A DNA stretch of 45,689 nucleotides. Origin: Planctomycetaceae bacterium. GTDB lineage: Bacteria; Planctomycetota; Planctomycetia; Pirellulales; Thermoguttaceae. The position numbers and the translations under genes were made by a program. Positions 15,097-24,933 of this stretch are shown one piece after another. The DNA lies in NCBI GenBank assembly GCA_009778035.1, contig WRKP01000019.1, positions 1-45,689 on the forward strand, written 5' to 3'. The first letter of the stretch is position 1, and each line of letters starts with the position of its first letter. The notes below the pieces were generated by a model, which saw only the letters and a program-made list of their open reading frames with translations, ran no database searches and had not been told where the DNA came from.

Positions 15097-15966
15097 ATGC
15101 AACTCCTCAACGGCAAGGCAATCGCCGATGAAATCCGCCGAGAAATCACGGAAAATGCCGCCAAACTCAAAGCCGAACACGGTATCATCCCCTGCCTCGC
15201 CGCCCTGCTCGTCGGCAATGATCCCGCAAGCCAAATCTATATCAAAAACAAAGAGAAAGCCTGCGCCCAAGTCGGCATCAACAGCCGAATCCTCCGATTG
15301 CCCGACGCGACAACGACCGGCGAACTGCTTCAACACATCGCCCAATTCAATGCCGACCCGTCGGTTCACGGTATTTTAGTGCAGTTGCCGCTCCCCAAAA
15401 GTTGCGATGAGAAGCAAATTCTCGATGCGATTGATCCCAAAAAGGATGTCGATGCGTTCCATCCGCACAACGTCGGTTTGCTTTCGCAGGGTCGGCCTGG
15501 CTTTTTGCCCTGCACGCCGCACGGCATCCAGCAACTGCTCGTCCGTAGCGGCATCCAAATTGCCGGCCAGCATGTCGTGGTCGTGGGACGCAGCGACATT
15601 GTCGGCAAGCCGACGGCCCTGATGATGGTGCAGAAAAGTGCGGGCGCGGACGCAACGATTACCGTCGTGCATAGCCGAACCAAAAATCTTGCGGATTTGA
15701 CCCGGCAGGCGGATATTTTGATTGTCGCGATGGGCCGAGCGAAGTTTATTACGGCTTCGATGGTCAAGCCGGGAGCGGTCATCGTCGATGTCGGCATCAA
15801 CCGATTGGCGGATGGGACGCTTTGCGGCGATGTGGATTTCGATGCGGTAAAGGAGATCGCGGGCGCGATCAGTCCGGTGCCGGGCGGCGTCGGGCCGCTG
15901 ACGATCGCGATGCTGCTGCGAAATACGCTCGCTGCTGCATTGCTTACCGCTGCATCGCCCCCCTGA
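15097..15966 (+). CDS. folD: methylenetetrahydrofolate dehydrogenase / methenyltetrahydrofolate cyclohydrolase
   Basis: Bifunctional enzyme interconverting 5,10-methylene-, methenyl- and 10-formyl-tetrahydrofolate with NADP. The 289-residue length is typical. The active-site Tyr/Lys motif YIKNKEKAC is near 48-56, followed by VQLPLPKSCDE and PKKDVDAFHPHN (the usual KDVDGFHP, with Ala for Gly). The nucleotide-binding loop is VVGRSDIVGKPTALMM and the C-terminus carries PVPGGVGPLTIAMLLRNT. Fully consistent with an active enzyme. Confidence 0.96.
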   Translation: MQLLNGKAIADEIRREITENAAKLKAEHGIIPCLAALLVGNDPASQIYIKNKEKACAQVGINSRILRLPDATTTGELLQHIAQFNADPSVHGILVQLPLPKSCDEKQILDAIDPKKDVDAFHPHNVGLLSQGRPGFLPCTPHGIQQLLVRSGIQIAGQHVVVVGRSDIVGKPTALMMVQKSAGADATITVVHSRTKNLADLTRQADILIVAMGRAKFITASMVKPGAVIVDVGINRLADGTLCGDVDFDAVKEIAGAISPVPGGVGPLTIAMLLRNTLAAALLTAASPP

Positions 15967-15984
15967 TCCCCCCTGCCCTGATTT

Positions 15985-16845
15985 TTACCCTTTGACCAAA
16001 CCGCTGGAAATCCCCAGGCTGTGCATCAGATGGTCGAGGGCGATGCCGAGCAGCAAATTGAGGAACAAAATCGCGACGAAGGAATACACAAACGATTGCG
16101 TAGCGGCCTTGCCGACGCCCTCCGCGCCCGGATCGCAATGAAATCCCTGATGACAACTAATCAAGGCAATAATCCCGCCGAAAAACACGCTTTTCGCCAT
16201 TCCCGCCAGAACGTCGAACAAACTGACGAAATTCGTCGTGTTTTCCCAATAATGGTGCTCGTTAATCCCCAAAATCTGAATGCAATAAAACGCCCCGCCG
16301 AATATGCCCGTGATGTCGGCAATGAGCGTTAATGCCGGTATCAAAATCAAACACGCCAAAAATCTCGGCACCACAAGGTAATGGATCGGATTCGTGCCCA
16401 TACAGGTCAGAGCGTCAATTTGTTCGGTAACGCGCATTGTCCCGAGTTCGGCAGCGATTGCGGAGCCGACGCGGCCTGCAAGCATCGTTGCGGCAAGCAC
16501 CGGGCCCAATTCTCGGACGAGCGACAGACTGATCACGCCGCCAAGCATGGATTCCATCCCGATTTGCTTGAATTGCGTAAAAGTTTGCACGGCCAAGACC
16601 ATCCCGATAAACGCGCCGGTCAGCATCACGACGGGCAGACTGAGCACGCCGATCGTGTGCAGGGAATGCACCATTTGTTCGCGTTTCGGCAACCGCCAGC
16701 AGAGCCAAATGAATGTCTGATGGCAAAACAGGGCGAAGTTGCCGAGGTAGTTCAGATGTCCGGCGGTGTATTTTGTGATACCGTTCAACCAACCGGTCAT
16801 TTCGTTTTTGGCTTGCGTGAAGATGTTCGATTTCCGTTCGGACAT
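15985..16845 (-). CDS. mlaE: MlaE/YrbE-family ABC transporter permease
   Basis: Inner-membrane permease of the phospholipid (Mla-type) transport family. It has 286 residues with several long hydrophobic segments. The typical MlaE stretch is [56 protein letters not shown]; only its first residues are diagnostic of the family ([21 protein letters not shown]). The partner ATPase (MlaF) and MCE substrate-binding (MlaD) genes are not adjacent. The ATG lies 6 nt past an extended -10, so a leaderless mRNA is likely. Confidence 0.92.
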   Translation of the reverse strand: MSERKSNIFTQAKNEMTGWLNGITKYTAGHLNYLGNFALFCHQTFIWLCWRLPKREQMVHSLHTIGVLSLPVVMLTGAFIGMVLAVQTFTQFKQIGMESMLGGVISLSLVRELGPVLAATMLAGRVGSAIAAELGTMRVTEQIDALTCMGTNPIHYLVVPRFLACLILIPALTLIADITGIFGGAFYCIQILGINEHHYWENTTNFVSLFDVLAGMAKSVFFGGIIALISCHQGFHCDPGAEGVGKAATQSFVYSFVAILFLNLLLGIALDHLMHSLGISSGLVKG

Positions 16846-16851
16846 GCGTCC

Positions 16852-16860
16852 ATCATACCA
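16852..16860 (-). promoter_or_regulatory. extended -10 of mlaE
   Basis: Leftward TGG-TATGAT (complement of 16852-16860), with 6 nt between it and the ATG. No good -35 was found. Upstream, a 16-nt CCCGCAAGTGTGAGAG unit is repeated in direct tandem (about 16867-16898). Confidence 0.5.
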
Positions 16861-16970
16861 TATAATCCCGCAAGTGTGAGAGCCCGCAAGTGTGAGAGCG
16901 GGAGCCCTCTTGCCTCACGCACGGTATCCCATTACAATCACGGCTTTCATTACAAACGCAATTCCATTCG

Positions 16971-17822
16971 GTGCAAGAAAGTTGTCAACTGATTTCCGAG
17001 GCCAAAACCCTTAAGGCAGGCAAACCCATCCACGATCTTCTCATGCAGGGCTTTCTAGCCGGAGCCTATCTTTCGCTGGCCGGGGCCGCCTCGACGATGA
17101 TCGCCTTCAACCTGCTCGCCAATCCCGACACATTCGGACTCGGTCGCCTCGTCGCCGGCATCATCTTCCCCTGCGGCCTCATCCTCGTCGTGCTGGCCGG
17201 TGCGGAACTCTTTACCGGAAACACGATGATGACGCTGCCGCTCGCCCAACGCCGAATCACCCTCTATGCCATGCTGCGGAATTGGGGCGTCGTCTATTTC
17301 GCCAACTTTGCCGGAGCGATTACGCTGGCGTACCTCATTTTCCAATCAGGCCAACTGAAAATCCCGCCGACGCTCAACGAATTTGGCGGGACGGGATACG
17401 ATTTGCTCGGCGGAGTCGCGATCGTTACGGCAGCCATCAAGTGCAATTTTACATTTTGGGAAGCATTTTTGCTCGGCGTGTTTTGCAACTGGCTCGTTTG
17501 TTTGGCGGTGTATATGTCCATTGCGATTAAAGATACGGCAGGCAAAATCTTGGCGATGTTTTTCCCGATTTGGACATTCGTCGCGGCGGGATACGAGCAT
17601 TCCATTGCGAATATGTACTTTATTCCGGTTGGATTGTTTGCGGCACAGTGTCCTGAATTGATGTCGGCAGCGCAGCAAATCACGTCATCGGAGGTATTGT
17701 CAAAACTCACTTGGGAGAACTTTTTCGTTGCGAACTTGCTTCCGGTAACGCTTGGCAACATGCTTGCCGGCAGCGTCTTTGTCGCCCTCGTGTATGGATA
17801 CGCCCATCGGAAACGAGCTTAG
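16971..17822 (+). CDS. formate/nitrite-family (FNT) channel
   Basis: Inner-membrane channel for formate, nitrite or a similar small anion. It has 283 residues and six hydrophobic segments. Family signatures visible are FLAGAYLSLAGAAST near 25-40, AGAELFTGNTMM in the second half-helix region, and the later NWLVCLAVYMSIA. The substrate cannot be told from sequence by eye: FocA, NirC and HdcA-like members look alike. The start is GTG, chosen because the reading frame has no earlier start and a TACAAT (16933-16938) lies upstream. A bidirectional hairpin separates it from the convergent DAHP synthase gene. Confidence 0.9.
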   Translation: MQESCQLISEAKTLKAGKPIHDLLMQGFLAGAYLSLAGAASTMIAFNLLANPDTFGLGRLVAGIIFPCGLILVVLAGAELFTGNTMMTLPLAQRRITLYAMLRNWGVVYFANFAGAITLAYLIFQSGQLKIPPTLNEFGGTGYDLLGGVAIVTAAIKCNFTFWEAFLLGVFCNWLVCLAVYMSIAIKDTAGKILAMFFPIWTFVAAGYEHSIANMYFIPVGLFAAQCPELMSAAQQITSSEVLSKLTWENFFVANLLPVTLGNMLAGSVFVALVYGYAHRKRA

Positions 17823-17832
17823 AGCAAGCTCG

Positions 17833-17862
17833 CACGAGCCGCGGGCTAACGCCCCCGGCTCA
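17833..17862. repeat. repeat family C hairpin between convergent genes
   Basis: GAGCCGCGGGC, TAAC, GCCCCCGGCTC: an almost perfect palindrome between the FNT and DAHP-synthase stop codons. Related copies lie at 29613-29640 and 31482-31515. Its position fits a bidirectional transcription stop, though no T-run follows. Confidence 0.65.
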
Positions 17863-17879
17863 TTGTGTCAGGCTCCGTG

Positions 17880-18887
17880 TCAGCATCCCACGGCCTTGCG
17901 AATTCCCTCGCAAATTCGCACCATCTTGGAAAACTCGTCCGGTGTCAACGATTGCCGACCATCACATAACGCATGCTTCGGGTCAGGATGCACCTCAACA
18001 AGCAATCCATCCGCACCCGATGCAACCGAAGCATACGACAAACTCGCCACCAAATCAGCCCGGCCAGCCGCATGAGAAGGATCAACAATTACCGGCAAAT
18101 GCGATGTCAATTTCAATGCCGGTACTGCTCCCGCCGGCAATGTATACCGGACATACGTCTCAAATGTCCGAATGCCCCGTTCGCACAGAATGACCTGCTC
18201 GTTGCCGCCAGCCAAAATGTACTCCGCGGCCATCAAAAACTCGTCCAACGAATTGCTAAAGCCCCGTTTGAGCAAAATCGGAACCCTCGCCTCGCCGCAG
18301 GTCTCCAACAAACGGTAATTTTGAGCATTCCGCGTGCCGATTTGCACGACATCGGCATACTCGGAAACCATTTTAACCTCTTCGGAAGACATCGCTTCGG
18401 TTACGGTAACGAGGCCGGTTTCCCGACTGACTTTTTGCAGGATTTTCAGGCCTTCCAACTTCAATCCCTGAAAGGCATAGGGACTGGTTCGGGGCTTGAA
18501 TGCTCCGCCTCGCAGTGCTTTTGCTCCGGCGGCTTTGACTTGCTCGGCCGTCGTCAAGACCTGTTTTTCGGATTCAACCGTACAGGGACCTGCAATGATT
18601 GAAAAGTCGTTGGGCCCGACGGCGAAATCGCGAATGCGGATCGTCGTTCGCTGGGGCCGCGTTTGCAGACTGCACAGCGGATAGGGATCGAGGATTTCAA
18701 CGATGGATTCGACGGCCTGCATCTTTAAGAGCGTTGTGCAGGTTTTTTCATCGAGGTTGCTCTCCGTAACGATGACGGTCCGACCGCCGAATTGCGTCTG
18801 TCGGGCGCGGATGTTCGCTTGTGCCAAGGAGTCGGCAACCTGGCCGAGCGTTTCGGGCGGAGCGTCGAGATGTATATTGATGATCAT
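17880..18887 (-). CDS. aroF: 3-deoxy-7-phosphoheptulonate (DAHP) synthase, type I beta
   Basis: Condenses phosphoenolpyruvate and erythrose 4-phosphate, the first step of aromatic amino-acid synthesis. The 335-residue protein has an N-terminal ferredoxin-like/ACT-like domain (1 to about 70), typical of feedback-regulated I-beta enzymes. The barrel has GPCTVES (100-106; Cys102 is a metal ligand), KPRTSPYAFQGL, QIGTRNAQN and VDPSHAAGR. It starts 4 nt downstream of the small membrane-protein gene, so the two are probably co-transcribed. Confidence 0.95.
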   Translation of the reverse strand: MIINIHLDAPPETLGQVADSLAQANIRARQTQFGGRTVIVTESNLDEKTCTTLLKMQAVESIVEILDPYPLCSLQTRPQRTTIRIRDFAVGPNDFSIIAGPCTVESEKQVLTTAEQVKAAGAKALRGGAFKPRTSPYAFQGLKLEGLKILQKVSRETGLVTVTEAMSSEEVKMVSEYADVVQIGTRNAQNYRLLETCGEARVPILLKRGFSNSLDEFLMAAEYILAGGNEQVILCERGIRTFETYVRYTLPAGAVPALKLTSHLPVIVDPSHAAGRADLVASLSYASVASGADGLLVEVHPDPKHALCDGRQSLTPDEFSKMVRICEGIRKAVGC

Positions 18888-18891
18888 AAAA

Positions 18892-19347
18892 TTACTCCTG
18901 CTGTTCTAATTCTGCCCGGCGTTGTGCCAATATGAGTTCATGTTCTTCCAATTTTCTCAACGCATTCATTTTGTGGTAGAAAATCCAGTCGATGAGGTTG
19001 CTTCCGAGCGTTGCGAGGAAACTGCCGCCCAACCCGCAGCAAAATAGTATAAAAAATCTGTACCATACCAATCCGCTTTCGATGGAATTGGCAAAACTAA
19101 TCGGCGTTACGAGCAGGAATCCGCAGAACAGGCCGCACCAAAACCCGGTGCATTGGGCGCAGTTGATGAGTTCGCTGAACCACTCGACGCAAGAGCGCCG
19201 CGGGGATGCGGGACTTCGTTGCTCACGGCGTTGCCGAATTTGTTCGGCCCAATCGCCCATAAATAGTCGAAACGGAGCGAAAATGTTCCCGTGCGTGATG
19301 ATTAGGGTCATTCCGACCGTTGCGATGCAGAATAGGAGGAACTCCAT
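18892..19347 (-). CDS. small membrane protein, DUF1360-like
   Basis: 151 residues from ATG 19347; a GTG at 19425 in the same frame would add 26. It has a hydrophobic N-terminus (EFLLFCIATVGMTLI), then a C-x2-C-TGFW motif (INCAQCTGFWCGLF) of the kind seen in DUF1360 proteins. A further transmembrane segment (FFILFCCGLGGSFLATL) and a charged C-terminal helix (LRKLEEHELILAQRRAELEQQE) follow. Function unknown. It sits directly upstream of aroF with a 4-nt gap, but nothing in its sequence suggests a role in aromatic synthesis. Confidence 0.7.
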   Translation of the reverse strand: MEFLLFCIATVGMTLIITHGNIFAPFRLFMGDWAEQIRQRREQRSPASPRRSCVEWFSELINCAQCTGFWCGLFCGFLLVTPISFANSIESGLVWYRFFILFCCGLGGSFLATLGSNLIDWIFYHKMNALRKLEEHELILAQRRAELEQQE

Positions 19348-19479
19348 ATTTTTGTTCCAAAGGGGGGAGACTCCCGCAATTCTAACAAACCGGAGCAGAA
19401 ATTGCAACGGCTTGACCGCGAGCACAATGAGGTACAGGTTTCACAACAGGTAGGCAGCCTGCCGTCTTCTGGCCGTGAG

Positions 19480-19507
19480 TTGCCAAACAACCGCATTGTG
19501 ATAAAAT
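19480..19507 (+). promoter_or_regulatory. promoter of ftsH
   Basis: TTGCCA (19480-19485), 16 nt, TAAAAT (19502-19507) preceded by TGA (extended -10). The ATG is 23 nt downstream; no ribosome site. Confidence 0.6.
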
Positions 19508-19530
19508 AGGCAGACAATACAGAAAATACG

Positions 19531-21735
19531 ATGGCCCAATCCGAAAACGAACACGAACCCAGTACCGAACAACAGCCTGCGGAACCTGACGAATCCAGCG
19601 AGTTCCAACAGGAAGTCCAGCGTCTTATCAAAAGCCGAAAAAAAAGCGTCCGAACCGTCAAAAAAACTTCAACGAAAAAGTCTTCGACAAAAAAAGCATC
19701 ACTCAAAAAGCCCGGCGTCGGAATTGAACTCTCCTCCGACGAGGATGACGATAAAAACAGTCAAAAAACGAACAACAAAAACAATCAAAAACCAGGCAAA
19801 CCGCCGGAAAACTTTACCACATCCCTCGGGTTTATCGTTCTCCTCGTCGCCTCGTCGCTGCTTATCGTGTCCTTCCTTGCCCGGCCCGGCGGAGCGGATA
19901 TTCCATTCAACCAAATGATGGAACTCATCGACAAAGGACCCGGCACAAACCATTTCGTCGACGTTGCCGAAGGCAACGGAACAAACGAAATGGTCATCCG
20001 GTACTCCAACCTCGACAAACTCGTTGTCGGACGCTATGACATCCGGGGAACCGCGACGCGACAGGTTATCCGCTCGACTCGCGGAACGGAATCATCACGA
20101 ATGATCGACAATTTTCCCGTCTCCACAGGACGGCTCGGATTTGCCGACGACGGCGGAAAATTGCAGGAACGGCTCGATGCAAGCGGTTTCGAGTACCGAA
20201 GCATCGGGTATCCCAGTTTTTTCCAGGAACACGGCATTTGGCTGCTAATGTTCGCCTGCTTTTTGGGGCTCACATTTTTGCTGATTCGCGGGTTGGGTAA
20301 CTCCGGGGCAATGGCATTCGGGCGGAATCGCGGACGGCTCGTTGCCCAGGAAGAAATCGACATCAAGTTTGAAAACGTTGCCGGCGTCGATGAAGCCGTC
20401 GATGAATTGAAGGAAATCGTCGAATTTCTCCAAACGCCGGAAAAGTTTCACGCCCTCGGCGGACGCATTCCTCGCGGTGTCCTGCTCGTCGGCCCGCCGG
20501 GGACGGGCAAGACGATTCTCGCCAAAGCCGTCGCTGGCGAAGCGGGCGTCCCGTTTTACAGTCTTTCCGGCTCCGATTTCGTCGAATTGTACGTCGGCGT
20601 CGGAGCGGCAAGAGTCCGCGATCTGTTCGAGCAAGCACAGCGGCGGAATCCATGCATTATTTTCATCGACGAACTCGACGCCCTGGGCAAAATCCGAAGC
20701 GGCGGTTCCGTCGGCGGACATGATGAACGCGACCAAACGCTCAATGCCCTGCTCGTCGAAATGGACGGGTTTAGTACCGAGGCGGGTATTATCGTGATGG
20801 GCGCGACGAACAGACCGGAAATCCTTGATCCCGCTTTGCTCCGGCCCGGACGATTTGACCGGCAGGTGCTCGTTGACCGGCCGGACTTGGTCGGTCGGGA
20901 AGCAATTCTGAAGGTTCACGCCAAAAATGTTAAACTCGATGAAAGCATTGATTTGAAGGAGATAGCATCCATTACGTCGGGTTTTGTCGGAGCGGATTTG
21001 GCGGCATTGGTCAACGAGGCGGCCTTATTGGCTGCACGGGCTGGAAAATCCACTGTTACGATGACGGAATTCACCGAGGGAGTCGAACGCGTAACGATCG
21101 GATTGCAAAAGAAGCAACGGGTGATTCGGCCTGACGAAAAGCGGCGGATTGCCGTGCATGAATGCGGACACGCGTTGGTTGCGTATTTTACGCCGAATTC
21201 TGATCCGGTGCATAAAGTTTCGATTATTCCGCGTGGCTTGGCGGCATTGGGATACACATCGCAGCGGCCGGAGGATGATCGCTATTTGATGACGCAGAAG
21301 GAGTTGGAGGCGAGGATTCAGACGTTTTTGGGCGGGACGATTGCCGAAGAGATGGAATTTGATGCGGTATCGACGGGTGCGCAGAACGATTTAGAGCGAG
21401 CGACGGATTTGGCCCGTGCGATGGTGATGGATTTTGGAATGAGTCGATTGGGTCGGATGTCATATCGGGACAATCCACGCGGCAATTTTTTGGGTAATGG
21501 GATGCCGATGCCGCGGATGCACAGTGAGGAGACGGCAAGAGAAATCGACACGGAGATCAAGTCGATCATTGATCATCTTTTTCAGCAAACGAAGGCGTTG
21601 CTTGACGACAAAAAGGACATTTTGGAGCGTCTGACCGTACGGTTATTGGAAAAGGAGATTATCGAGACCGAGGAATTGAAGGCCGTGGTGGAGAATACGG
21701 AGCCCGTGATTGAAAGCACGGAGCCTGCGGCGTGA
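19531..21735 (+). CDS. ftsH: ATP-dependent zinc metalloprotease FtsH
   Basis: Membrane-anchored AAA+ protease degrading misassembled and regulatory proteins. 734 residues. An unusual hydrophilic, Lys/Ser/Asp-rich extension (1 to about 93) precedes transmembrane segment 1 (about 98-117). The periplasmic domain runs to segment 2 (about 236-254). The AAA domain has Walker A GPPGTGKT (321-328), Walker B IIFIDE (376-381), pore loop YVGVG, and the second region of homology [19 protein letters not shown] (427-445). The protease has HECGH (543-547) with the downstream Asp ligand expected in [10 protein letters not shown]. Complete and probably active. Confidence 0.96.
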   Translation: MAQSENEHEPSTEQQPAEPDESSEFQQEVQRLIKSRKKSVRTVKKTSTKKSSTKKASLKKPGVGIELSSDEDDDKNSQKTNNKNNQKPGKPPENFTTSLGFIVLLVASSLLIVSFLARPGGADIPFNQMMELIDKGPGTNHFVDVAEGNGTNEMVIRYSNLDKLVVGRYDIRGTATRQVIRSTRGTESSRMIDNFPVSTGRLGFADDGGKLQERLDASGFEYRSIGYPSFFQEHGIWLLMFACFLGLTFLLIRGLGNSGAMAFGRNRGRLVAQEEIDIKFENVAGVDEAVDELKEIVEFLQTPEKFHALGGRIPRGVLLVGPPGTGKTILAKAVAGEAGVPFYSLSGSDFVELYVGVGAARVRDLFEQAQRRNPCIIFIDELDALGKIRSGGSVGGHDERDQTLNALLVEMDGFSTEAGIIVMGATNRPEILDPALLRPGRFDRQVLVDRPDLVGREAILKVHAKNVKLDESIDLKEIASITSGFVGADLAALVNEAALLAARAGKSTVTMTEFTEGVERVTIGLQKKQRVIRPDEKRRIAVHECGHALVAYFTPNSDPVHKVSIIPRGLAALGYTSQRPEDDRYLMTQKELEARIQTFLGGTIAEEMEFDAVSTGAQNDLERATDLARAMVMDFGMSRLGRMSYRDNPRGNFLGNGMPMPRMHSEETAREIDTEIKSIIDHLFQQTKALLDDKKDILERLTVRLLEKEIIETEELKAVVENTEPVIESTEPAA

Positions 21736-21789
21736 GCCAGGGAATTCGTCCGCAAGATATTACCGTTGTCAAAGGATATATTACCGAAC

Positions 21790-22059
21790 ATGATGATGAA
21801 TTTATCGACGCTTGGACCAAACATTTTGGATGTTGATATTTCGCTTGTTACAACGAAAGGATTTTGGATTTTCGTCCAATCAAACGAGTATTTTCTTTCG
21901 TTTGACGAATATCCGTGGTTTCGCGATGCGAGAATCGCAGAAATAATGAATGTGGAATTGAAAAATCAACATCACCTGCGATGGGAGGATTTAGACGTGG
22001 ACATCGAACTGGATTCGCTGAAATATCCAGAACGCTATCCTTTGTGCTTTACGCCATGA
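21790..22059 (+). CDS. small DUF2442-like protein
   Basis: About 89 residues from the first of three consecutive ATGs (21790, 21793, 21796). The layout (a strand pair, then FDEYPWFRDARIAEIMNVE, then HHLRWEDLDVDIELDSL) fits the DUF2442 family, whose members are often the antitoxin-like half of small two-gene modules. No partner toxin is seen next to it: the next gene is a DNA methylase. The region is visibly richer in A+T than ftsH. Function not established. Confidence 0.6.
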   Translation: MMMNLSTLGPNILDVDISLVTTKGFWIFVQSNEYFLSFDEYPWFRDARIAEIMNVELKNQHHLRWEDLDVDIELDSLKYPERYPLCFTP

Positions 22060-22127
22060 CGGACAAAGAAGCCTAAAAACCGGTATTTGCCTTTCTTACG
22101 GGTTTCCGAACATGTCCATCAAAAAAC

Positions 22128-23132
22128 ATGAACTACATCGGCTCGAAATACAAACTCATCGAATTCATCAAAGGCACCATACGGAGTGTCGTCGGCGAAA
22201 ATCTGTCCCAAAAAGTCTTCTGCGATCTCTTTGCCGGTACTGGAATCGTCGGACGCTCCTTCAAAACAAATACCAAAAAAGTGATTGCAAACGATTGCGA
22301 GTATTACAGTTATGTTCTCAATAAAAATTATATCGAAAACCATATTGCCCTCCCGAACAAACAGAAATACATCGACGAATTGAACGCATTGCCTTTGATA
22401 GATACCGGATTTGTCTATCAACATTATTGTCTCGGCGGCGGTTCCGGCAGACAGTATTTTTCCGATTACAATGGAAAGAAGATTGATACCATTCGGCAAC
22501 GCATCGAACAATGGAACAAAACCGGCAGGATTGGGGATAACTTGTACTATTTCCTCTTGGCCAGTTTGCTGGAAAGTGCGGATAAGTTGGCAAATACGGC
22601 CTCGGTTTATGGTGCCTACTTAAAACATCTTAAGAAGACCGCACAGAAAGAATTAGTGCTTGAGCCTGCCGAATTTGAGGTCAATGCCAATGCCCATGAA
22701 GTTTTCAACGAAGACAGCAATGCGTTAATCCAGCGAATCGAAGGGGACATTTTGTATTTGGATCCGCCGTACAATGCCAGACAGTACGGAGCGAATTATC
22801 ATTTACTCAATACGATTGCCAAATATGACAATTTCATCCCGAACGGCAAGACCGGTTTGCGGAAATACCAAAAGTCCGGCTGGTGCAGTCGAAATAAGGT
22901 AGAAAAAGAGTTTGATGACTTGCTAAAAAATGCACAATTCAAGTACATTTTTTTGAGTTACAATAACGAGGGCTTAATGCCGTTGGATGTCATCAAAAAA
23001 ATGATGACTCGCTATGGACATTACGATTTAGCCCTCACGGATTATCAACGTTTCAAGGCCGACCGGGATGATAACAGAAATCACAAAGCGGATAAAACGG
23101 AGGAATTTGTCCACGTTTTGGAAATGCGATGA
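22128..23132 (+). CDS. D12-class DNA N6-adenine methyltransferase
   Basis: Transfers a methyl group from S-adenosylmethionine to adenine in a specific DNA sequence. 334 residues. It opens with YIGSKYKLI, which is typical of Dam/D12 enzymes. The AdoMet-binding motif is DLFAGTG (33-39) and the catalytic motif DPPY is at 212-215, inside YLDPPYNARQYGANYH. No restriction endonuclease or specificity gene is next to it, so it is either an orphan methylase or one half of a broken or separated system. Base composition and codon use look more A+T-rich than the neighbours, consistent with horizontal transfer together with the preceding small gene. Confidence 0.88.
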   Translation: MNYIGSKYKLIEFIKGTIRSVVGENLSQKVFCDLFAGTGIVGRSFKTNTKKVIANDCEYYSYVLNKNYIENHIALPNKQKYIDELNALPLIDTGFVYQHYCLGGGSGRQYFSDYNGKKIDTIRQRIEQWNKTGRIGDNLYYFLLASLLESADKLANTASVYGAYLKHLKKTAQKELVLEPAEFEVNANAHEVFNEDSNALIQRIEGDILYLDPPYNARQYGANYHLLNTIAKYDNFIPNGKTGLRKYQKSGWCSRNKVEKEFDDLLKNAQFKYIFLSYNNEGLMPLDVIKKMMTRYGHYDLALTDYQRFKADRDDNRNHKADKTEEFVHVLEMR

Positions 23133-23262
23133 ATATCCAGAGCAAAAATGGACGCATCCCCAGCGGAACGGTGCCCGGTTGCAATATCCGCCAAGACCAT
23201 TAAAATACCCCTGAGGTAATACCTCTGACCTACGGAGTTAATCCGGTGTCATGTTTTGAATT

Positions 23263-24861
23263 ATGACCCAGTTTCAGGACAAAGTAATCAGATTCATCGG
23301 GAAATCAGAGAATCCGGCGGCCGTCGAAATTTTAGTGCAACTGCTTTCCCATACCGATATTCCCTTCCGTAAATTAGCCTTTGGCCAACTCTACTTGAAA
23401 AAGTTGCCGGAGGTTTATGTGCTCCTTTTCAAGGAATTCCTCAAAAATGAAGAGTTTTGGGGCAATCCCGACATCGTTTCTCGTGAACGCCTCGCGAAAT
23501 TGACCGATGCGGCCCTGCGTGATCCCTCCAAACAATATCGCCAAACCGCTGCCGATGTTGCGATGAAATACAATCTGAATGAAATCCTGCCGACGGTGAT
23601 CCTCTGCATCGAGGCTCAAGATCAGCAGTTGGCAACGACGATGCGCAAAGTCCTGCTTCATTTGGCGGAAGCCTTTTTTGAGGAAATTGCGAACGCGCCG
23701 GAAGAAGAACGGCCCAATTTCGACCGCAAACGCGAATGGTTCGTGTCGCAATTAGACCCGCCCATCAAACGCTATGCGGCCAACAAAATTGATGAATTGA
23801 TTCAAAGCCTCCTAATCGTTACGAAAAAGAACTTTGAAACGATGGAACTCGTCGTGCAAGACCATCGTTCGGCCGTTGCTCAAAAAATGACGGAACTGCT
23901 TCGGGAAGGCACGCACCGCAGTTATCTCCGCATCTTGCTGAACTACGTCAACGATCCCGATTCGCCCGGAATGATGGACGAAATCATCGCCAACCGTTCC
24001 GATGCCTTGTTTGTGCGGAAAATGCTGGAAGTCATCGGCACCGATCCCGACCCGGAATTTCAAGCCGCACTCAGCCGCTTTCCCGAATTCGCCTGGTTCA
24101 AAGCCGACAATCCCGAACTGCCCAGCCTGGTCGAAGGATTGGAACCCAATGCCGTGCAACTCCTGCACGCGGCCAGTTTGCCGAAGGAGCAGGTCATTCC
24201 GCTGTACCGTTTCTTTTTGGAACGGGAATCGGTCGAATCCCGACGCGCCGCCGCCGAGGCGGTGCGCTGGTTGGTCGGCGAAGAAATTAACAAATTGCTG
24301 CTCAATTTTGTGAACAATTCCGACCCGGAAACGACGGCAATCCTTTTCCGACTCCTGAAATCCAGGGAAGTACACGGCGTCGATGATGTATTGCCCCAGT
24401 TGATTGAACGCAATGATCCGGTCATTCGGCAGGCGATCTACGACATGATGCCGGAACTCCGCGTCGAAACGTTTGCTTCCCGAATCAGTCAAATGACGCC
24501 GATGACGGCCCAAAAAATCGGACATTATGTCCGGCTGGTCGATTTGAATACGCATAAAGTCATCAACGATGACATCAAGTCGCCGATTCCGATCCGCCGG
24601 TCGTCGGCGTGCCGAGTCGCGACCGTAACGGGTTACGCTCATGAATTTCTGAGGCGGATCGTTGAGATTGCCGAACAAGACGACGAAATGCAGGTTCGTT
24701 TAGCGGCAATTTCGGCTTTATCGACGATTATGGAGAAAGAGGCCCTGGAAACGTTGAAAAGGCTCATGACGGATCGTGCAACCGACATCCGTGATGCCGT
24801 GGAACGGGCGATTAAGACTTGGGCGGCGACGTACCGGGCAAAGGTTGCACCTAGTACATAA
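23263..24861 (+). CDS. HEAT-repeat-like helical protein
   Basis: 532 residues, almost all predicted alpha-helix, with repeated helix pairs such as AVEILVQLLSHTDIPFRKLAF, AAAEAVRWLVGEE and QVRLAAISALSTIMEKEALE. Such repeats form a solenoid for protein binding. There is no signal peptide, membrane segment or catalytic motif, so it is cytoplasmic. It could be a scaffold; no partner is suggested by context. Upstream of the ATG is a GAGGTAATACCTC near-palindrome (about 23213). Confidence 0.7.
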   Translation: MTQFQDKVIRFIGKSENPAAVEILVQLLSHTDIPFRKLAFGQLYLKKLPEVYVLLFKEFLKNEEFWGNPDIVSRERLAKLTDAALRDPSKQYRQTAADVAMKYNLNEILPTVILCIEAQDQQLATTMRKVLLHLAEAFFEEIANAPEEERPNFDRKREWFVSQLDPPIKRYAANKIDELIQSLLIVTKKNFETMELVVQDHRSAVAQKMTELLREGTHRSYLRILLNYVNDPDSPGMMDEIIANRSDALFVRKMLEVIGTDPDPEFQAALSRFPEFAWFKADNPELPSLVEGLEPNAVQLLHAASLPKEQVIPLYRFFLERESVESRRAAAEAVRWLVGEEINKLLLNFVNNSDPETTAILFRLLKSREVHGVDDVLPQLIERNDPVIRQAIYDMMPELRVETFASRISQMTPMTAQKIGHYVRLVDLNTHKVINDDIKSPIPIRRSSACRVATVTGYAHEFLRRIVEIAEQDDEMQVRLAAISALSTIMEKEALETLKRLMTDRATDIRDAVERAIKTWAATYRAKVAPST

Positions 24862-24876
24862 CACCCCTCTGCAACC

Positions 24877-24906
24877 CAGCACGCCATTGGGATGGGCGGC
24901 GTGCTG
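24877..24906. terminator. hairpin after the HEAT-repeat gene
   Basis: CAGCACGCC (24877-24885) pairs with GGCGTGCTG (24898-24906). It starts 16 nt past the stop codon. There is no T-run, so termination is uncertain. Confidence 0.4.
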
Positions 24907-24933
24907 TCTGTCCGCACGGAAAATACCGGCGCA

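Noticed and set aside
22128-23132. Complete restriction-modification system
   Set aside because: Only the methylase is present; neither flank encodes a recognisable nuclease or specificity subunit.
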